NCBI RefSeq assembly: GCF_000696575.1
Contig: NZ_JMSQ01000006.1
Coordinates: forward strand, 1-64,000
From: Siccibacter colletis
GTDB taxonomy: Bacteria; Pseudomonadota; Gammaproteobacteria; Enterobacterales; Enterobacteriaceae
DNA: 64,000 bases
Direction: 5' to 3'
Shown: piece after piece, positions 9,553 through 21,034 of the stretch
Layout of the letters: the number at the start of each line of letters is the position of its first letter
Numbering within the stretch: the stretch's first letter is position 1
Notes under the pieces: generated by a model
Database searches by the model: none
Seen by the model: the letters and a program-made list of their open reading frames with translations, nothing else
What the model was told of the DNA's origin: nothing
Program-made: the position numbers and the translations under genes

Positions 9553-9582
9553 AAAAAAGCCAGCATTGCGCTGGCTTTTTTT
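9553..9582. terminator. Bidirectional terminator between yfiF and ung
   Basis: GCCAGC-ATTGC-GCTGGC is flanked by an A run on the left and a T run on the right. It can end yfiF on the plus strand and ung on the minus strand. Confidence 0.85.
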
Positions 9583-9583
9583 G

Positions 9584-10267
9584 TTATGCGTCCGGGAGCA
9601 CCGGCTGCCAGTCGATGGGCGTTTCGCCGCGCTCGCTAAGCCAGGCATTGGCTTTCACAAAGTGATCGCAGCCAAAGAATCCACGGTGGGCTGACAGCGG
9701 TGACGGGTGCGGCGCACGCAGTACGCAGTGCTTATTCCCGTCGATAATCGCCCCTTTTTTCTGGGCGTGTGACCCCCACAACAGGAACACCACCCCTTCC
9801 CGATGCTGGTTGATAATCTCAATCACTTTATCGGTAAAGGTTTCCCAGCCTAAGCTGGCGTGAGAATGCGCCTGCCCGGCACGTACCGTCAGCACGGTAT
9901 TGAGCAGCAGCACGCCCTGACGCGCCCAGCTTTCCAGATAGCCGTGGGTCGGACGTTCGAAGCCCGGTATCGAGCTTTGCAGCTCTTTGTACATGTTCAC
10001 CAGTGACGGCGGCGGCGCAATGCCCGGACGCACCGAGAATGCCAGACCGTGCGCCTGACCTGGCCCGTGGTAGGGGTCCTGGCCGAGGATCACCACTTTC
10101 ACATCCCCCAGCTCGGTAAAGCGAAAGGCGTTGAAGACGTCCTTCTGCGGCGGATAGATAGTGGTACCGGCTTCGCGCTCGGCGGCCACGGTTTGCAGCG
10201 TCTGCTGAAAATAGGGTTTCTGTTTCTCGTCTGCCAGCACGTCATGCCAGGTCAGGGGGCTTGTCAT
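9584..10267 (-). CDS. ung: Uracil-DNA glycosylase
   Basis: Ung removes uracil from DNA and starts base excision repair. The 227 residues are close to the E. coli length (229). The water-activating loop [16 protein letters not shown] has Asp64. The uracil-binding and Leu-intercalation loop [13 protein letters not shown] lies near 186-198. The family-1 UDG identification is firm. It is a single gene, convergent with yfiF and divergent from grcA, with 279 bp between it and grcA holding the grcA control region. Confidence 0.97.
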   Translation of the reverse strand: MTSPLTWHDVLADEKQKPYFQQTLQTVAAEREAGTTIYPPQKDVFNAFRFTELGDVKVVILGQDPYHGPGQAHGLAFSVRPGIAPPPSLVNMYKELQSSIPGFERPTHGYLESWARQGVLLLNTVLTVRAGQAHSHASLGWETFTDKVIEIINQHREGVVFLLWGSHAQKKGAIIDGNKHCVLRAPHPSPLSAHRGFFGCDHFVKANAWLSERGETPIDWQPVLPDA

Positions 10268-10372
10268 CTCGCTCTCCTGCGAAGGTTACTTCCTTTTAGC
10301 TTAACGTCTTATCGGGTAAGAACAAAACCTCAGTGCGCATTCAGCAACCCCGGTCATCCGGAAAAGTGAATT

Positions 10373-10386
10373 TTGATGCTAAACAA
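10373..10386 (+). promoter_or_regulatory. Upstream FNR box of grcA
   Basis: TTGAT-GCTA-AACAA matches the FNR consensus TTGAT-N4-ATCAA at nine of ten positions. It lies exactly 53 bp upstream of the second FNR box, the spacing known for E. coli yfiD, where it down-tunes expression under full anaerobiosis. Confidence 0.75.
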
Positions 10387-10425
10387 GAACCTGGACGTAT
10401 ACCCCTTCCCGGTATGCGGATTTAA

Positions 10426-10439
10426 TTGATTTTGGTCAA
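10426..10439 (+). promoter_or_regulatory. Downstream (activating) FNR box of grcA
   Basis: TTGAT-TTTG-GTCAA has one mismatch to the FNR consensus. Its centre is about 41 bp before a start site predicted near 10474 downstream of TATATAAA (10462-10469). This is class II activator geometry for anaerobic induction. Confidence 0.8.
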
Positions 10440-10546
10440 AGAATCGCGCCTGTCTGGCTGGTATATAAACAGGATAGCAACAATGGTTTTACCAATGAGC
10501 CAGCGAGTCGCTGAGCCATCATCAATAATCGCCCGGGAGGCATACT

Positions 10547-10930
10547 ATGATTACAGGTATCCAGATTACTAAAGCAGCAAACGACGCTCTGATGAACTCT
10601 TTCTGGCTGCTGGACAACGAAAAAGGCGAAGCGCGTTGCCTGTGTGCAAAAGGCGGCTATGCCGAAGATGACGTGGTGCCGGTGGCCACGCTGGGTGATA
10701 TCGAATACCGTGAAATTCCGATGGAAGTAAAACCGGAAGTGCGCGTGGAAGGCGGTCAGCACCTGAATGTTAACGTGCTGCGTCGTGAAACGTTGGAAGA
10801 TGCAGTTAAGCATCCGGAAAAATATCCGCAGCTGACCATCCGTGTTTCTGGCTATGCGGTGCGCTTCAACTCCCTGACACCGGAACAGCAGCGCGACGTG
10901 ATCGCCCGTACCTTTACCGAAAGCCTGTAA
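10547..10930 (+). CDS. grcA: Autonomous glycyl radical cofactor GrcA (YfiD)
   Basis: GrcA is a 127-residue spare part that replaces the damaged C-terminal glycyl-radical domain of pyruvate formate-lyase after oxygen exposure. The glycyl radical motif RVSGYAVRF has the radical Gly at 102, and the C-terminus [10 protein letters not shown] matches PflB. It is the same length as E. coli YfiD. A good AGGAGG-like site (GGGAGG) precedes the ATG. Two FNR boxes upstream show anaerobic control, and a strong terminator follows. Confidence 0.97.
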   Translation: MITGIQITKAANDALMNSFWLLDNEKGEARCLCAKGGYAEDDVVPVATLGDIEYREIPMEVKPEVRVEGGQHLNVNVLRRETLEDAVKHPEKYPQLTIRVSGYAVRFNSLTPEQQRDVIARTFTESL

Positions 10931-10940
10931 TCGCAGGCGA

Positions 10941-10970
10941 AAAAAAACGGCGGGGAGACCCGCCGTTTTT
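10941..10970. terminator. Bidirectional terminator between grcA and srmB
   Basis: AAACGGCGGG-GAGA-CCCGCCGTTT forms a 10-bp stem with an A run on the left and a T run on the right. It serves grcA and the convergent srmB. Confidence 0.9.
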
Positions 10971-10974
10971 ATTT

Positions 10975-12315
10975 TTATTCACCCTTTTCCGGGTTTTCCG
11001 CCGCTGCGGCTGAACCCGCAGGCTTACGGCGCTTGCCGATGTTTTTCTTGTCGCGATGGCGCACCTTCACGCGCGGCTTGTCTTTATCCTGCTCTTTCTT
11101 CTTCTCTTCGCGTTTCGCCAGCACCTTCTTCGACGGCTTACCGGTCAGCTTCTCGCTCGGCGCACGCGTAGTGGGACGCAGCTCGTCAATCACACGGGCC
11201 TTCAGCGGCTCGCTGATGTAGCGGCCGACTTTGCCGAGCAGCAAATGATCATGCGCTTCGACCAGTGAGATCGCCGTGCCTTTACGCCCGGCGCGGCCGG
11301 TACGACCGATGCGGTGCAGATAGGTATCGCCGGTGCGCGGCATATCGAAGTTGAAGACGTGACTGACGTCGGGAATATCAATCCCGCGCGCGGCCACATC
11401 GGTGGCAACCAGCACGTTAACGCGCCCGTCGGTCAGGCGTTTAATCGCTTCGTTACGCTTAACCTGCACCATCTCACCTTCGAGATAGCAGTTGTTGATG
11501 CCCGCTTCACGCAGCCAGGTGGCTAGCTCGTGCACACGCTCGCGCTTGCGGACAAAGACGATGGAACGCGTGGCGTCCGGCTGCTTCAGCAGATGCACCA
11601 GCAGGGCGGTTTTATGTTCGATGTTGTCAGCGCGGTAGTACCACTGATGTATCTTCTTACGCTCGCGGGTGGACGGCAGGGCAGACACCTCAACCGGATC
11701 TTCCAGCAGGCGCTTCGCGAAGTCGCTCACTTCTTCACTTTCGAGCGTCGCGGAAAACAGCATGGTCTGCTTGCGCCAGCGGGTTTCACCGGCGATGGTT
11801 TCGATATCCTGCGCAAAGCCCATGTCGAGCATGCGGTCGGCTTCGTCGAGGATCAGCGTCTCAACCGCGCGGCAGTCGAAGTTCTCTTCTTTAATGTACT
11901 GCAGCAGACGACCGGTGGTCGCAACCACGATGTCCTGGTTTTCGCTGAACACCTCAGCATGGTTCATATAGGCCACACCGCCGGTGATGGTGGCGATGTC
12001 GAGATGCGTATGGGCTGCAAGTTCGCGGGCGTGTTCCGCCACCTGCATCGCCAGTTCTCGTGTCGGGGTAAGGATCAAGATGCGCGGCGGCCCTGATTTT
12101 TTACGCGGGAAGTCGATCAAATGCTGCAACGCGGGCAGCAGGTACGCTGCCGTTTTACCGGTACCTGTCGGCGCAGAGCCAAGAACGTCGCGTCCTTCCA
12201 GCGCGGGCGGGATCGCCTCGGCCTGGATGGCGGTGGGGCGGGTGAAACCCTTATCCTGGAGCGCATCCAGCAGGCTATCGTCGAGATCGAGTTCGGAAAA
12301 AGTCGTTACAGTCAT
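10975..12315 (-). CDS. srmB: ATP-dependent RNA helicase SrmB
   Basis: SrmB is a DEAD-box helicase that acts early in 50S ribosome assembly. The 446 residues match the E. coli length (444). It shows Walker A APTGTGKT (48-55), PTREL, the DEAD box at 157-160, SAT, and the C-terminal helicase signature HRIGRTGRAGRKG. The C-terminal tail (about 380-446) is Lys/Arg-rich (KKVLAKREEKKKEQDKDK) and likely binds RNA. It is divergent from trmN6, with 129 bp between them. Confidence 0.96.
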   Translation of the reverse strand: MTVTTFSELDLDDSLLDALQDKGFTRPTAIQAEAIPPALEGRDVLGSAPTGTGKTAAYLLPALQHLIDFPRKKSGPPRILILTPTRELAMQVAEHARELAAHTHLDIATITGGVAYMNHAEVFSENQDIVVATTGRLLQYIKEENFDCRAVETLILDEADRMLDMGFAQDIETIAGETRWRKQTMLFSATLESEEVSDFAKRLLEDPVEVSALPSTRERKKIHQWYYRADNIEHKTALLVHLLKQPDATRSIVFVRKRERVHELATWLREAGINNCYLEGEMVQVKRNEAIKRLTDGRVNVLVATDVAARGIDIPDVSHVFNFDMPRTGDTYLHRIGRTGRAGRKGTAISLVEAHDHLLLGKVGRYISEPLKARVIDELRPTTRAPSEKLTGKPSKKVLAKREEKKKEQDKDKPRVKVRHRDKKNIGKRRKPAGSAAAAENPEKGE

Positions 12316-12444
12316 GTTCTACCTCAGTGTGGGCCGCCGATTATAGACGTTCGGGCTGTAATGTTCATCTGTTTGTATGGTTATGCCTTTTAAGCCGCTT
12401 CGCTTTGCCCTATGCTAAACCGGAATTCAGATAAGGTAGCAAAG

Positions 12445-13182
12445 ATGTCCCAGCCAAAATCCCCACTCCGCCGCAACGGTTTTACCTTCAAGCAATTTTT
12501 TGTCGCCCATGACCGCTGCGCCATGAAAGTGGGGACCGACGGCATTCTGCTGGGGGCCTGGGCGCCGGTTGCCAGAGTGAAGCGCATGCTCGACATTGGC
12601 ACCGGTAGCGGCTTACTGGCGCTGATGCTGGCGCAGCGCACGCCGGATGATGTGACGATTGATGCAGTGGAGCTGGAGCCCGACGCCGCGGCACAGGCGG
12701 CCGACAACGTGCAGGCTTCACCCTGGCGCGAACGCATTCGGGTTCACGCTGCCGATATTCAGCCCTGGGCGCGGGAGCAAACCCAGCGCTACGAGCTTAT
12801 CGTCAGCAATCCGCCCTATTTCCCACAGGGCGTTGAGTGCGCCACCCCGGAACGTCAGCAGGCGCGCTATACCACTACGCTCGATCATAGCGCATTACTG
12901 TTCTGCGCCGCACAGCGTATTACCGAAGAGGGATTTTTTTGCGTGGTGCTGCCGGAGTCCGAAGGCGCAGCCTTTACGCAGAAGGCGCTGGAGATGGGAT
13001 GGCACAGCAGGCTGCGCACCGATATCGCTGAAACCGAAGGGCGATTGCCGCACCGGGTGCTGCTGGCTTTTTCTCCGCAGGCGGGTGAGCTGTTCAGCGA
13101 TCGACTGATCGTTCGTGGGCCAGACCAGAGCTACTCTGAAGCCTACTGCGGTCTGACCCAGGCTTTCTATTTATTTATGTAG
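12445..13182 (+). CDS. trmN6: tRNA1(Val) (adenine37-N6)-methyltransferase TrmN6 (YfiC)
   Basis: TrmN6 methylates N6 of adenosine 37 in tRNA-Val1. Its 245 residues equal E. coli YfiC. The Rossmann SAM motif DIGTGSG lies at 50-56, and the N6-adenine catalytic motif NPPY at 122-125. The conserved start is [19 protein letters not shown]; the eleven in-frame codons before it are not conserved. Its 3' end overlaps that of nadB by 16 bp on the opposite strand. Confidence 0.96.
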   Translation: MSQPKSPLRRNGFTFKQFFVAHDRCAMKVGTDGILLGAWAPVARVKRMLDIGTGSGLLALMLAQRTPDDVTIDAVELEPDAAAQAADNVQASPWRERIRVHAADIQPWAREQTQRYELIVSNPPYFPQGVECATPERQQARYTTTLDHSALLFCAAQRITEEGFFCVVLPESEGAAFTQKALEMGWHSRLRTDIAETEGRLPHRVLLAFSPQAGELFSDRLIVRGPDQSYSEAYCGLTQAFYLFM

Positions 13183-14786
13183 GCGTGGGGAACCAGCACT
13201 GACGGGCCGGCATCCTCAGCAACATCCGGATAATCAAGGGTGTAATGCAGGCCGCGGCTCTCCTTGCGCATCATCGCGCAGCGTACAATCAGTTCCGCCA
13301 CCTGCACCAGATTACGCAGCTCCAGCAGGTTGTTCGAGACGCGGAAATGCGCATAGTACTCATCGATCTCCTGCTGCAGCATAGTGATGCGGCGCAGGGC
13401 GCGCTCAAGCCGCCGTGTAGTGCGCACTATCCCCACATAATCCCACATAAACAGCCGCAGCTCGTGCCAGTTATGCTGGATCACCACGCGCTCGTCTGCA
13501 TCGTCCACCCGGCTTTCGTCCCACGCCGGGAGCGCGTCATGAACGCGGGTCACGGGCAGACGGGCGCGAATATCTTCCGCTGCCGACCAGCCGTACACCA
13601 GACACTCCAGCAGCGAATTCGATGCCATGCGATTAGCTCCGTGCAGCCCGGTGCAGGAGACCTCACCGATCGCATACAGCCCGTTAACGTCGGTGCGCCC
13701 GTGTTCATCCACCATCACGCCGCCACAGGTGTAATGCGCCGCCGGTACGACCGGGACCGGATCGGTAGTGAGATCGATACCCAGCGTCAGCAGCTTCTCG
13801 TAGATGGTCGGAAAGTGGTGACGAATAAACGCCGGGGATTTATGCGAAATATCGAGGAACATGCAGTCGGCCCCGAGACGCTTCATCTCGCCATCGATGG
13901 CGCGCGCCACAATATCGCGCGGTGCCAGCTCGGCACGCGGGTCGATTTCCGGCATAAAGCGGCTGCCGTCCGGGCGAGTCAGGTATGCCCCTTCGCCGCG
14001 CAGCGCTTCGGTCAGCAGGAAATTGCGCGCCTGAGGATGGTAAAGCGCGGTGGGGTGGAACTGGTTGAATTCGAGATTCGCGACGCGACAGCCAGCGCGC
14101 CACGCCATTGCGATGCCATCGCCGGACGCCACGTCGGGGTTAGTGGTGTACTGATAGACTTTTGACGCCCCGCCGGTTGCCAGCACGACGGCCTTCGCCT
14201 GGCAGGTTTCCACCCGCTCCTGGTTGCGGTTCCAGATCCATGCTCCCACCGCGTGACGCGGACCCTCAACGCCGATCCGGTCTGAGAGGATCAGGTCCAC
14301 GGCATTAAAGCGTTCGAGAATACGGATATTGGGATGGCTGAGCGCCTGGCTGACCAGCGTGGTTTCTACCGCTTTTCCGGTCGCATCGGCGGAATGCAGG
14401 ATGCGGCGATGGCTGTGCCCGCCTTCGCGGGTGAGGTGATAACCCGCTTCGCCGTTCGCCTGGATCTCGGTATCGAACATCACGCCCTGATCGATAAGCC
14501 ACTGGACGCAGTGCCGCGCGTTAGTGGCGACAAACTCAACGGCGTCACGATCGCACAGGCCGGCACCGGCAATCAGGGTATCCTCCACATGGGAAGCGAT
14601 GCTGTCGGTTTCATCAAACACGGCAGCGATGCCGCCCTGGGCGTAAAAGGTCGCGCCTTCGCTGACCGGGCCTTTGCTGAGCACAATAACGCTGGCGCTG
14701 GCGGCGAGTCGCAGCGCCAGCGACAGGCCGGCTGCGCCGCTGCCAACGATCAGAACATCACAGCGATAATCGGGTATGGTTGTCAT
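13167..14786 (-). CDS. nadB: L-aspartate oxidase NadB
   Basis: NadB oxidises L-aspartate to iminoaspartate, the first step of de novo NAD synthesis, using FAD. It has 539 residues (E. coli 540). The FAD dinucleotide fold GSGAAG lies at 15-20. The succinate-dehydrogenase-like active-site region ([13 protein letters not shown], and [13 protein letters not shown] near 243-255) and the C-terminal helical domain are present. A perfect NadR operator lies just before the start codon, so repression by NadR when NAD is plentiful is expected. Confidence 0.97.
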   Translation of the reverse strand: MTTIPDYRCDVLIVGSGAAGLSLALRLAASASVIVLSKGPVSEGATFYAQGGIAAVFDETDSIASHVEDTLIAGAGLCDRDAVEFVATNARHCVQWLIDQGVMFDTEIQANGEAGYHLTREGGHSHRRILHSADATGKAVETTLVSQALSHPNIRILERFNAVDLILSDRIGVEGPRHAVGAWIWNRNQERVETCQAKAVVLATGGASKVYQYTTNPDVASGDGIAMAWRAGCRVANLEFNQFHPTALYHPQARNFLLTEALRGEGAYLTRPDGSRFMPEIDPRAELAPRDIVARAIDGEMKRLGADCMFLDISHKSPAFIRHHFPTIYEKLLTLGIDLTTDPVPVVPAAHYTCGGVMVDEHGRTDVNGLYAIGEVSCTGLHGANRMASNSLLECLVYGWSAAEDIRARLPVTRVHDALPAWDESRVDDADERVVIQHNWHELRLFMWDYVGIVRTTRRLERALRRITMLQQEIDEYYAHFRVSNNLLELRNLVQVAELIVRCAMMRKESRGLHYTLDYPDVAEDAGPSVLVPHAYINK

Positions 14787-14790
14787 GATG

Positions 14791-14808
14791 TGTTTAATTT
14801 ACTAAACA
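14791..14808 (-). promoter_or_regulatory. NadR operator of nadB
   Basis: TGTTTA-ATTTAC-TAAACA is a perfect match to the NadR inverted repeat TGTTTA-N6-TAAACA. It lies 5-22 bp before the nadB ATG, where a bound repressor would cover the initiation region. The remaining 385 bp up to rpoE hold the rpoE promoters and leader. Confidence 0.9.
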
Positions 14809-15000
14809 AGGTTGCCGCAGCATAGCACCACCTTTGCCAGGTGAGCAGCATTTTTTCGCCTTGCGGTTCTAAACGCTAAACCAGGCGGCAGGGAGAGCGG
14901 AAAAAGCAGCTGACAACCTGAGCAGCCAGGATTTAAAGAGATGAAATAAAAGTGCGCTTGCGTTAACCTGCACCCGGTCTGTCTGGCAACGTATTGTTAA

Positions 15001-15193
15001 AAGCCACCCTTTCACTGCAGCGGAACGTATAATGAACAGCGTAGAGCCTGCTTCCGCTCAACAGATCATAACAACAACGGCGTAACGGAATTTACAGGAC
15101 GAATAGCGGTCATATCCCTGCTCGCAGCGCCAGCAGGTGCCGGAGTCGTTCCGATTACGCGTGGAGATGAGTTTTGAGGAGACATTACCTCGG
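15001..15193 (+). promoter_or_regulatory. Leader region of the rpoE operon
   Basis: E. coli rpoE has several promoters and a coupled leader reading frame (rseD, also called orf51). Here the frame from 15001 to the TGA at 15175-15177 contains no stop, but it also has no ATG, GTG or TTG; CTG 15118 is the only near-standard start in it. An ATG at 15032 opens a separate 17-codon frame. I cannot assign a leader peptide with confidence. Confidence 0.4.
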
Positions 15194-15769
15194 ATGAGCG
15201 AGCAGTTAACGGATCAGATCCTCGTCGAGCGGGTCCAGAAAGGAGATCAGAAATCGTTTAACTTACTGGTAGTCCGCTACCAGCATAAAGTGGCGAGCCT
15301 GGTTTCCCGTTATGTGCCCTCAGGTGATGTTCCTGACGTGGTGCAAGAATCCTTTATCAAAGCCTATCGCGCGCTGGACTCTTTCCGGGGCGATAGCGCC
15401 TTTTACACCTGGCTGTACCGCATCGCGGTAAACACCGCCAAGAACTATCTTGTCGCTCAGGGACGCCGTCCGCCGTCAAGTGACGTGGACGCCAACGACG
15501 CCGAAAATTATGAAAGTGGCGGCGCGTTGAAAGAAATTTCGAACCCTGAGAACTTAATGTTGTCTGAAGAACTGAAACAAATTGTTTTCCGCACTATCGA
15601 GTCGCTCCCGGAAGATTTACGTATGGCAATTACGTTGCGGGAGTTGGATGGACTTAGCTATGAAGAGATAGCCGCCATCATGGATTGCCCGGTCGGTACG
15701 GTTCGTTCGCGCATTTTCCGTGCGCGTGAAGCAATTGATAATAAAGTTCAACCGCTTATCAGGCGTTGA
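15194..15769 (+). CDS. rpoE: RNA polymerase sigma factor RpoE (sigma-E)
   Basis: Sigma-E is the extracytoplasmic-function sigma factor for outer-membrane protein and LPS stress. It has 191 residues as in E. coli. Region 2 (DVVQESFIKAYRALDSFRGDSAFYTWLYRIA) and region 4 (LDGLSYEEIAAIMDCPVGTVRSRIFRAREAI) are intact. MSEQLTDQILVERVQ is the conserved start. An in-frame extension to 15137 exists but has no family support. It heads the rpoE-rseA-rseB-rseC operon and is held inactive by RseA. Confidence 0.98.
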   Translation: MSEQLTDQILVERVQKGDQKSFNLLVVRYQHKVASLVSRYVPSGDVPDVVQESFIKAYRALDSFRGDSAFYTWLYRIAVNTAKNYLVAQGRRPPSSDVDANDAENYESGGALKEISNPENLMLSEELKQIVFRTIESLPEDLRMAITLRELDGLSYEEIAAIMDCPVGTVRSRIFRAREAIDNKVQPLIRR

Positions 15770-15799
15770 CGATAGCGGGATACTGGAAAAGGTATAGGC

Positions 15800-16441
15800 A
15801 TGCAGAAAGAACAACTTTCCGCTTTGATGGATGGTGAGACCGTAGACAGTGCGCTGCTGGCGGAGCTGTCTAAAGACGCATCGCTGCAGCAAACCTGGGA
15901 ACACTATCACCTGATCCGCGACACGATGCGGGGTGATACCAGCGACGTGCTGCATTTTGACATCTCAGCGCGCGTGATGGCCGCCCTGGAAAACGAGCCT
16001 GCACACGGCGTTGCCCCGTTAATCCCGGAAGCGCAGCCTGAGCCGCAGAGCTGGCAAAAGATGCCGTTCTGGCATAAAGTCCGTCCGTGGGCGAGTCAGC
16101 TTACGCAGATGGGCGTTGCCGCCTGTGTTTCGCTTGCCGTTATCGTTGGCGTGCAGCAGTACAACACCCCGAGCGACGCCAGCGCCCAGCCTGAGACGCC
16201 GGTATTCAATACCCTGCCGGTAATGGGCAAAGCCAGCCCGGTAAGCCTTGGCGTACCGGCGGATAATCTTTCCGGTGCCGGCCAGCAGCAGGTGCAGGAG
16301 CAGCGTCGCCGCATTAACGCGATGCTTCAGGACTATGAACTGCAGCGTCGCCTCCACGCCGATCAAATCCAGGCGGATGAGAATCAGCAGGCAGCGGTTC
16401 AGGTACCAGGAAACCAGACTTTAGGAACTCAATCGCAGTAA
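15800..16441 (+). CDS. rseA: Anti-sigma-E factor RseA
   Basis: RseA is a single-pass inner-membrane protein. Its cytoplasmic N-terminus (MQKEQLSALMDGE, about 1-66) binds sigma-E, and its periplasmic C-terminus binds RseB. The membrane segment is about 101-119. The DegS cleavage site Val148-Ser149 of E. coli is conserved in position and sequence (ASPVSLG). It has 213 residues against 216 in E. coli. It lies 30 bp after rpoE, and its stop shares one base with the rseB start. Confidence 0.96.
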   Translation: MQKEQLSALMDGETVDSALLAELSKDASLQQTWEHYHLIRDTMRGDTSDVLHFDISARVMAALENEPAHGVAPLIPEAQPEPQSWQKMPFWHKVRPWASQLTQMGVAACVSLAVIVGVQQYNTPSDASAQPETPVFNTLPVMGKASPVSLGVPADNLSGAGQQQVQEQRRRINAMLQDYELQRRLHADQIQADENQQAAVQVPGNQTLGTQSQ

Positions 16442-17394
16442 TGAAGCAGCTTTGGTGCGCCATGTCCCTTATGGCTGGTACCCTGTTCTTCTCAACAAAC
16501 GCCCTGGCTGATACCGCATCCGGGGCGTTGTTGCAGCAGATGAACGCGGCAAGCCAGTCCCTGAACTACGAGTTAGCCTTTATCAGCATCAACAAGCAGG
16601 GTGTGGAGTCGTTACGCTATCGCCATGCGGTGCTGAATAACACCCCGCTGGCCCAGCTGCTGCAGATGGACGGCCCGCGCCGGGAAGTGGTCCAGCGCGG
16701 CAGTGAAATCAGCTACTTCGAACCCGGGCTTGAGCCTTTTACGCTCAATGGCGAATACATCGTCGATTCGCTGCCGTCTCTGGCTTACACCGACTTCAAA
16801 CGCCTCGCGCCGTATTACGACTTTATCCCCGTGGGTCGCAACCGTATTGCCGACAGGCTGTGCGAAGTGATCCGCGTGGTGGCGCGTGACGGTACACGTT
16901 ACAGCTATATCGCCTGGCTTGACAGCGAAACTCATCTGCCGCTGCGCGTCGATCTGCTCGATCGCGACGGGGAAACCCTGGAGCAGTTCCGGGTGATCTC
17001 CTTTACCGTGAATCAGCAGGTGGAAGGCATGATGCAGAATCTCGCCAAAGCCAGCCTGCCGCCGCTGCTGTCGGTTCCGGCTTCTGATAACGTCAATTTC
17101 AACTGGGCACCTACCTGGCTGCCGCAGGGCTTTAGCGAAGTATCGAAAAGCCGCCGTCCATTGCCGGGCGTGGAGCTGCCGATCGAGTCCCGTCTTTACT
17201 CTGACGGGCTGTTTAGTTTCTCCGTGAATATCAACCGCGCGACCAGCGCCAGCGCCGAGCAGACGCTGCGCACCGGACGTCGCACGGTAAATACCTCAGT
17301 GCGTAATAATGCGGAAATCACCGTGGTGGGCGAACTGCCGCCGCCAACCGCGAAACGCATTGCGGACAGCATCAAATTTAAGGCAAGCCAATGA
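16441..17394 (+). CDS. rseB: Sigma-E regulatory protein RseB
   Basis: RseB is a periplasmic protein that protects RseA from DegS until it senses off-pathway LPS. Of its 317 residues, the first 23 form a signal peptide ending ALA before Asp24. A LolA/LppX-like domain (about 24-210) and a MucB/RseB C-terminal domain follow. Both ends overlap neighbours (TAATG with rseA, ATGA with rseC), which indicates translational coupling. Confidence 0.96.
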   Translation: MKQLWCAMSLMAGTLFFSTNALADTASGALLQQMNAASQSLNYELAFISINKQGVESLRYRHAVLNNTPLAQLLQMDGPRREVVQRGSEISYFEPGLEPFTLNGEYIVDSLPSLAYTDFKRLAPYYDFIPVGRNRIADRLCEVIRVVARDGTRYSYIAWLDSETHLPLRVDLLDRDGETLEQFRVISFTVNQQVEGMMQNLAKASLPPLLSVPASDNVNFNWAPTWLPQGFSEVSKSRRPLPGVELPIESRLYSDGLFSFSVNINRATSASAEQTLRTGRRTVNTSVRNNAEITVVGELPPPTAKRIADSIKFKASQ

Positions 17395-17870
17395 TTAAAG
17401 AGTGGGCGACGGTCGTGTCCTGGGAAAATGGCGAAGCGCTGCTGAGCTGCGACGTGAAAGCCTCCTGTAACAGCTGTGCCTCCCGCAGCGGTTGCGGCAG
17501 TCGCGTGCTGAATAAGCTCGGACCGCAAAACACCCACACTATCGCTGTGTCCAGCGCCGAACCGCTGGTGCCGGGGCAGAAAGTGGAGTTGGGCATTGCT
17601 GAAAGCAGCCTGCTTGGCTCGGCACTGCTGGTCTACATGGCACCGCTGGCCGGTCTGTTTATCATGGCGGGCCTGTTCCAGTTCCTGTTTGCCAGCGATC
17701 TGGCAGCCATGAGCGGCGCGCTGCTTGGCGGCGTGGGCGGCTTCCTGCTGGCGCGCGGCTGGGGCGAAAAGCTTACTCGCCGCAACGAATGGCAGCCGGT
17801 GATCATCAGCGTCGGGCTGCCGCCGGATGCGCTGCGCGTTGAAACCTTTACTCCTCAGGATAACCGCTGA
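17391..17870 (+). CDS. rseC: SoxR-reducing system protein RseC
   Basis: RseC is an inner-membrane protein of 159 residues (E. coli 159) linked to the Rsx-RseC system that keeps SoxR reduced; its exact role in sigma-E control is minor. An N-terminal Cys cluster (Cys20, 26, 29, 35) may hold an Fe-S centre or metal. Two adjacent membrane segments lie at about 72-120. It is the last gene of the rpoE operon, and 204 bp separate it from lepA. Confidence 0.95.
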   Translation: MIKEWATVVSWENGEALLSCDVKASCNSCASRSGCGSRVLNKLGPQNTHTIAVSSAEPLVPGQKVELGIAESSLLGSALLVYMAPLAGLFIMAGLFQFLFASDLAAMSGALLGGVGGFLLARGWGEKLTRRNEWQPVIISVGLPPDALRVETFTPQDNR

Positions 17871-18074
17871 TCGCCTCGCGTGTTGCGGGTGCTACACGCA
17901 TCTTCCTCTCAGACATTTCATCCAGCGACACCGCGTGCTGGATGAGCATTTCCCCGCTTTCTGGTTGTAGTGTAGAATGCGGCGTTTCAGACCACAGACA
18001 GCCACAGACAGAAGGCTCGAACTGCGCGTTGCGCGAAGCCCTGAAGGCACACGTAAGGCATAAAACTCCAAAAT

Positions 18075-19874
<1,800 letters not shown>

Positions 19875-19887
19875 TTAAGGAGTAGTC

Positions 19888-20862
19888 ATGGCGAATTTGT
19901 TCGCGCTGATTCTGGTTATTGCGACGCTGGTAACGGGCATCCTGTGGTGCCTGGATAAGTTTGTTTTTGCCCCGAAACGTCGTGAGCGCCAGGCGGCGGC
20001 GCAGGCTGCCGCAGGTGGGGCGCTGGATGAGAAAACCGTGAAGAAAGTCGGGCAGAAGCCCGGCTGGCTGGAAACGGGCGCATCGGTATTCCCGGTGCTG
20101 GCGCTGGTGCTGGTGGTGCGCTCGTTCATCTACGAGCCGTTCCAGATCCCGTCAGGCTCCATGATGCCGACGCTGCTTATCGGCGATTTCATCCTGGTGG
20201 AAAAATTCGCCTACGGCATCAAGGATCCGCTGTACCAGAAAACGCTGATCGAAACCGGGCATCCGAAACGCGGCGATATCGCCGTGTTTAAATACCCGAA
20301 CGATCCGCGCGTCAACTACATCAAGCGAGTCGTGGGTCTGCCGGGGGATCGCGTCAGCTACGATCCGTTCACCAAGCAGGTCACCATTGAGCCGAACTGC
20401 GCGTCGGGTCAGGCATGCGAAAGCGCACTGGTGGTGACCTATTCGGATGCGAAGCCGAGCGATTTCATTCAGACCTTCAGCTTTGCTGGCGGCGTTGAAT
20501 CAAGCAAAGGCTTCTTCAACGTGCCGCAGGGTGAAAGTATGGATCAGGGCGTGCGCCTGGCGCAGCGTAACGAAACGCTGGGCGATGTGACGCACCGCAT
20601 TCTGCTCAACCCGGAAGCGCAGGACAACGTGGGCGGCTACTTCCGCCAGACCCGCAGCCAGATCGCGACCTGGATCGTACCGCCGGGCTATTACTTCATG
20701 ATGGGTGATAACCGCGACAACAGCGCCGACAGCCGCTACTGGGGCTTTGTGCCGGAGCAGAACCTGGTGGGTAAAGCTACGGCGATCTGGATGAGCTTCG
20801 AGAAGCAGGAAGGGGAGTGGCCGACCGGTCTGCGCCTCAACCGCATCGGCGGTATTCACTGA
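19888..20862 (+). CDS. lepB: Signal peptidase I (LepB)
   Basis: LepB cleaves signal peptides of exported preproteins at the periplasmic face of the inner membrane. It has 324 residues, the E. coli length. There are two N-terminal membrane segments (about 4-22 and 62-78). The Ser-Lys dyad is Ser91 (in PSGSMMPTL) and Lys146 (in YIKRVVGLPGD). The family box GDNRDNSADSRYWG lies near the C-terminus. A strong ribosome-binding site (AAGGAG) precedes it after lepA. Confidence 0.98.
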   Translation: MANLFALILVIATLVTGILWCLDKFVFAPKRRERQAAAQAAAGGALDEKTVKKVGQKPGWLETGASVFPVLALVLVVRSFIYEPFQIPSGSMMPTLLIGDFILVEKFAYGIKDPLYQKTLIETGHPKRGDIAVFKYPNDPRVNYIKRVVGLPGDRVSYDPFTKQVTIEPNCASGQACESALVVTYSDAKPSDFIQTFSFAGGVESSKGFFNVPQGESMDQGVRLAQRNETLGDVTHRILLNPEAQDNVGGYFRQTRSQIATWIVPPGYYFMMGDNRDNSADSRYWGFVPEQNLVGKATAIWMSFEKQEGEWPTGLRLNRIGGIH

Positions 20863-20872
20863 TCTCTTGATT

Positions 20873-20907
20873 ATTCCCGGTCACGCCCTCACGCGTTGAC
20901 CGGGAAT
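20873..20907 (+). terminator. Hairpin after lepB
   Basis: ATTCCCGGTCA (20873-20883) and TGACCGGGAAT (20897-20907) form a perfect 11-bp stem followed by TTC. The T run is weak, so it may act as an attenuator or an RNA end rather than a full terminator. Confidence 0.55.
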
Positions 20908-21034
20908 TTCATAATATGCCGTTGGCGCTTTTAAAATTATTTAGAATATAAATCTCGTCTGGCTAACGACATCCCCTCAGGTTCTGTATAGAATAATTTC
21001 CCGAAGTTTTTGGTTGGCCCCAAACGGGTGCCAC

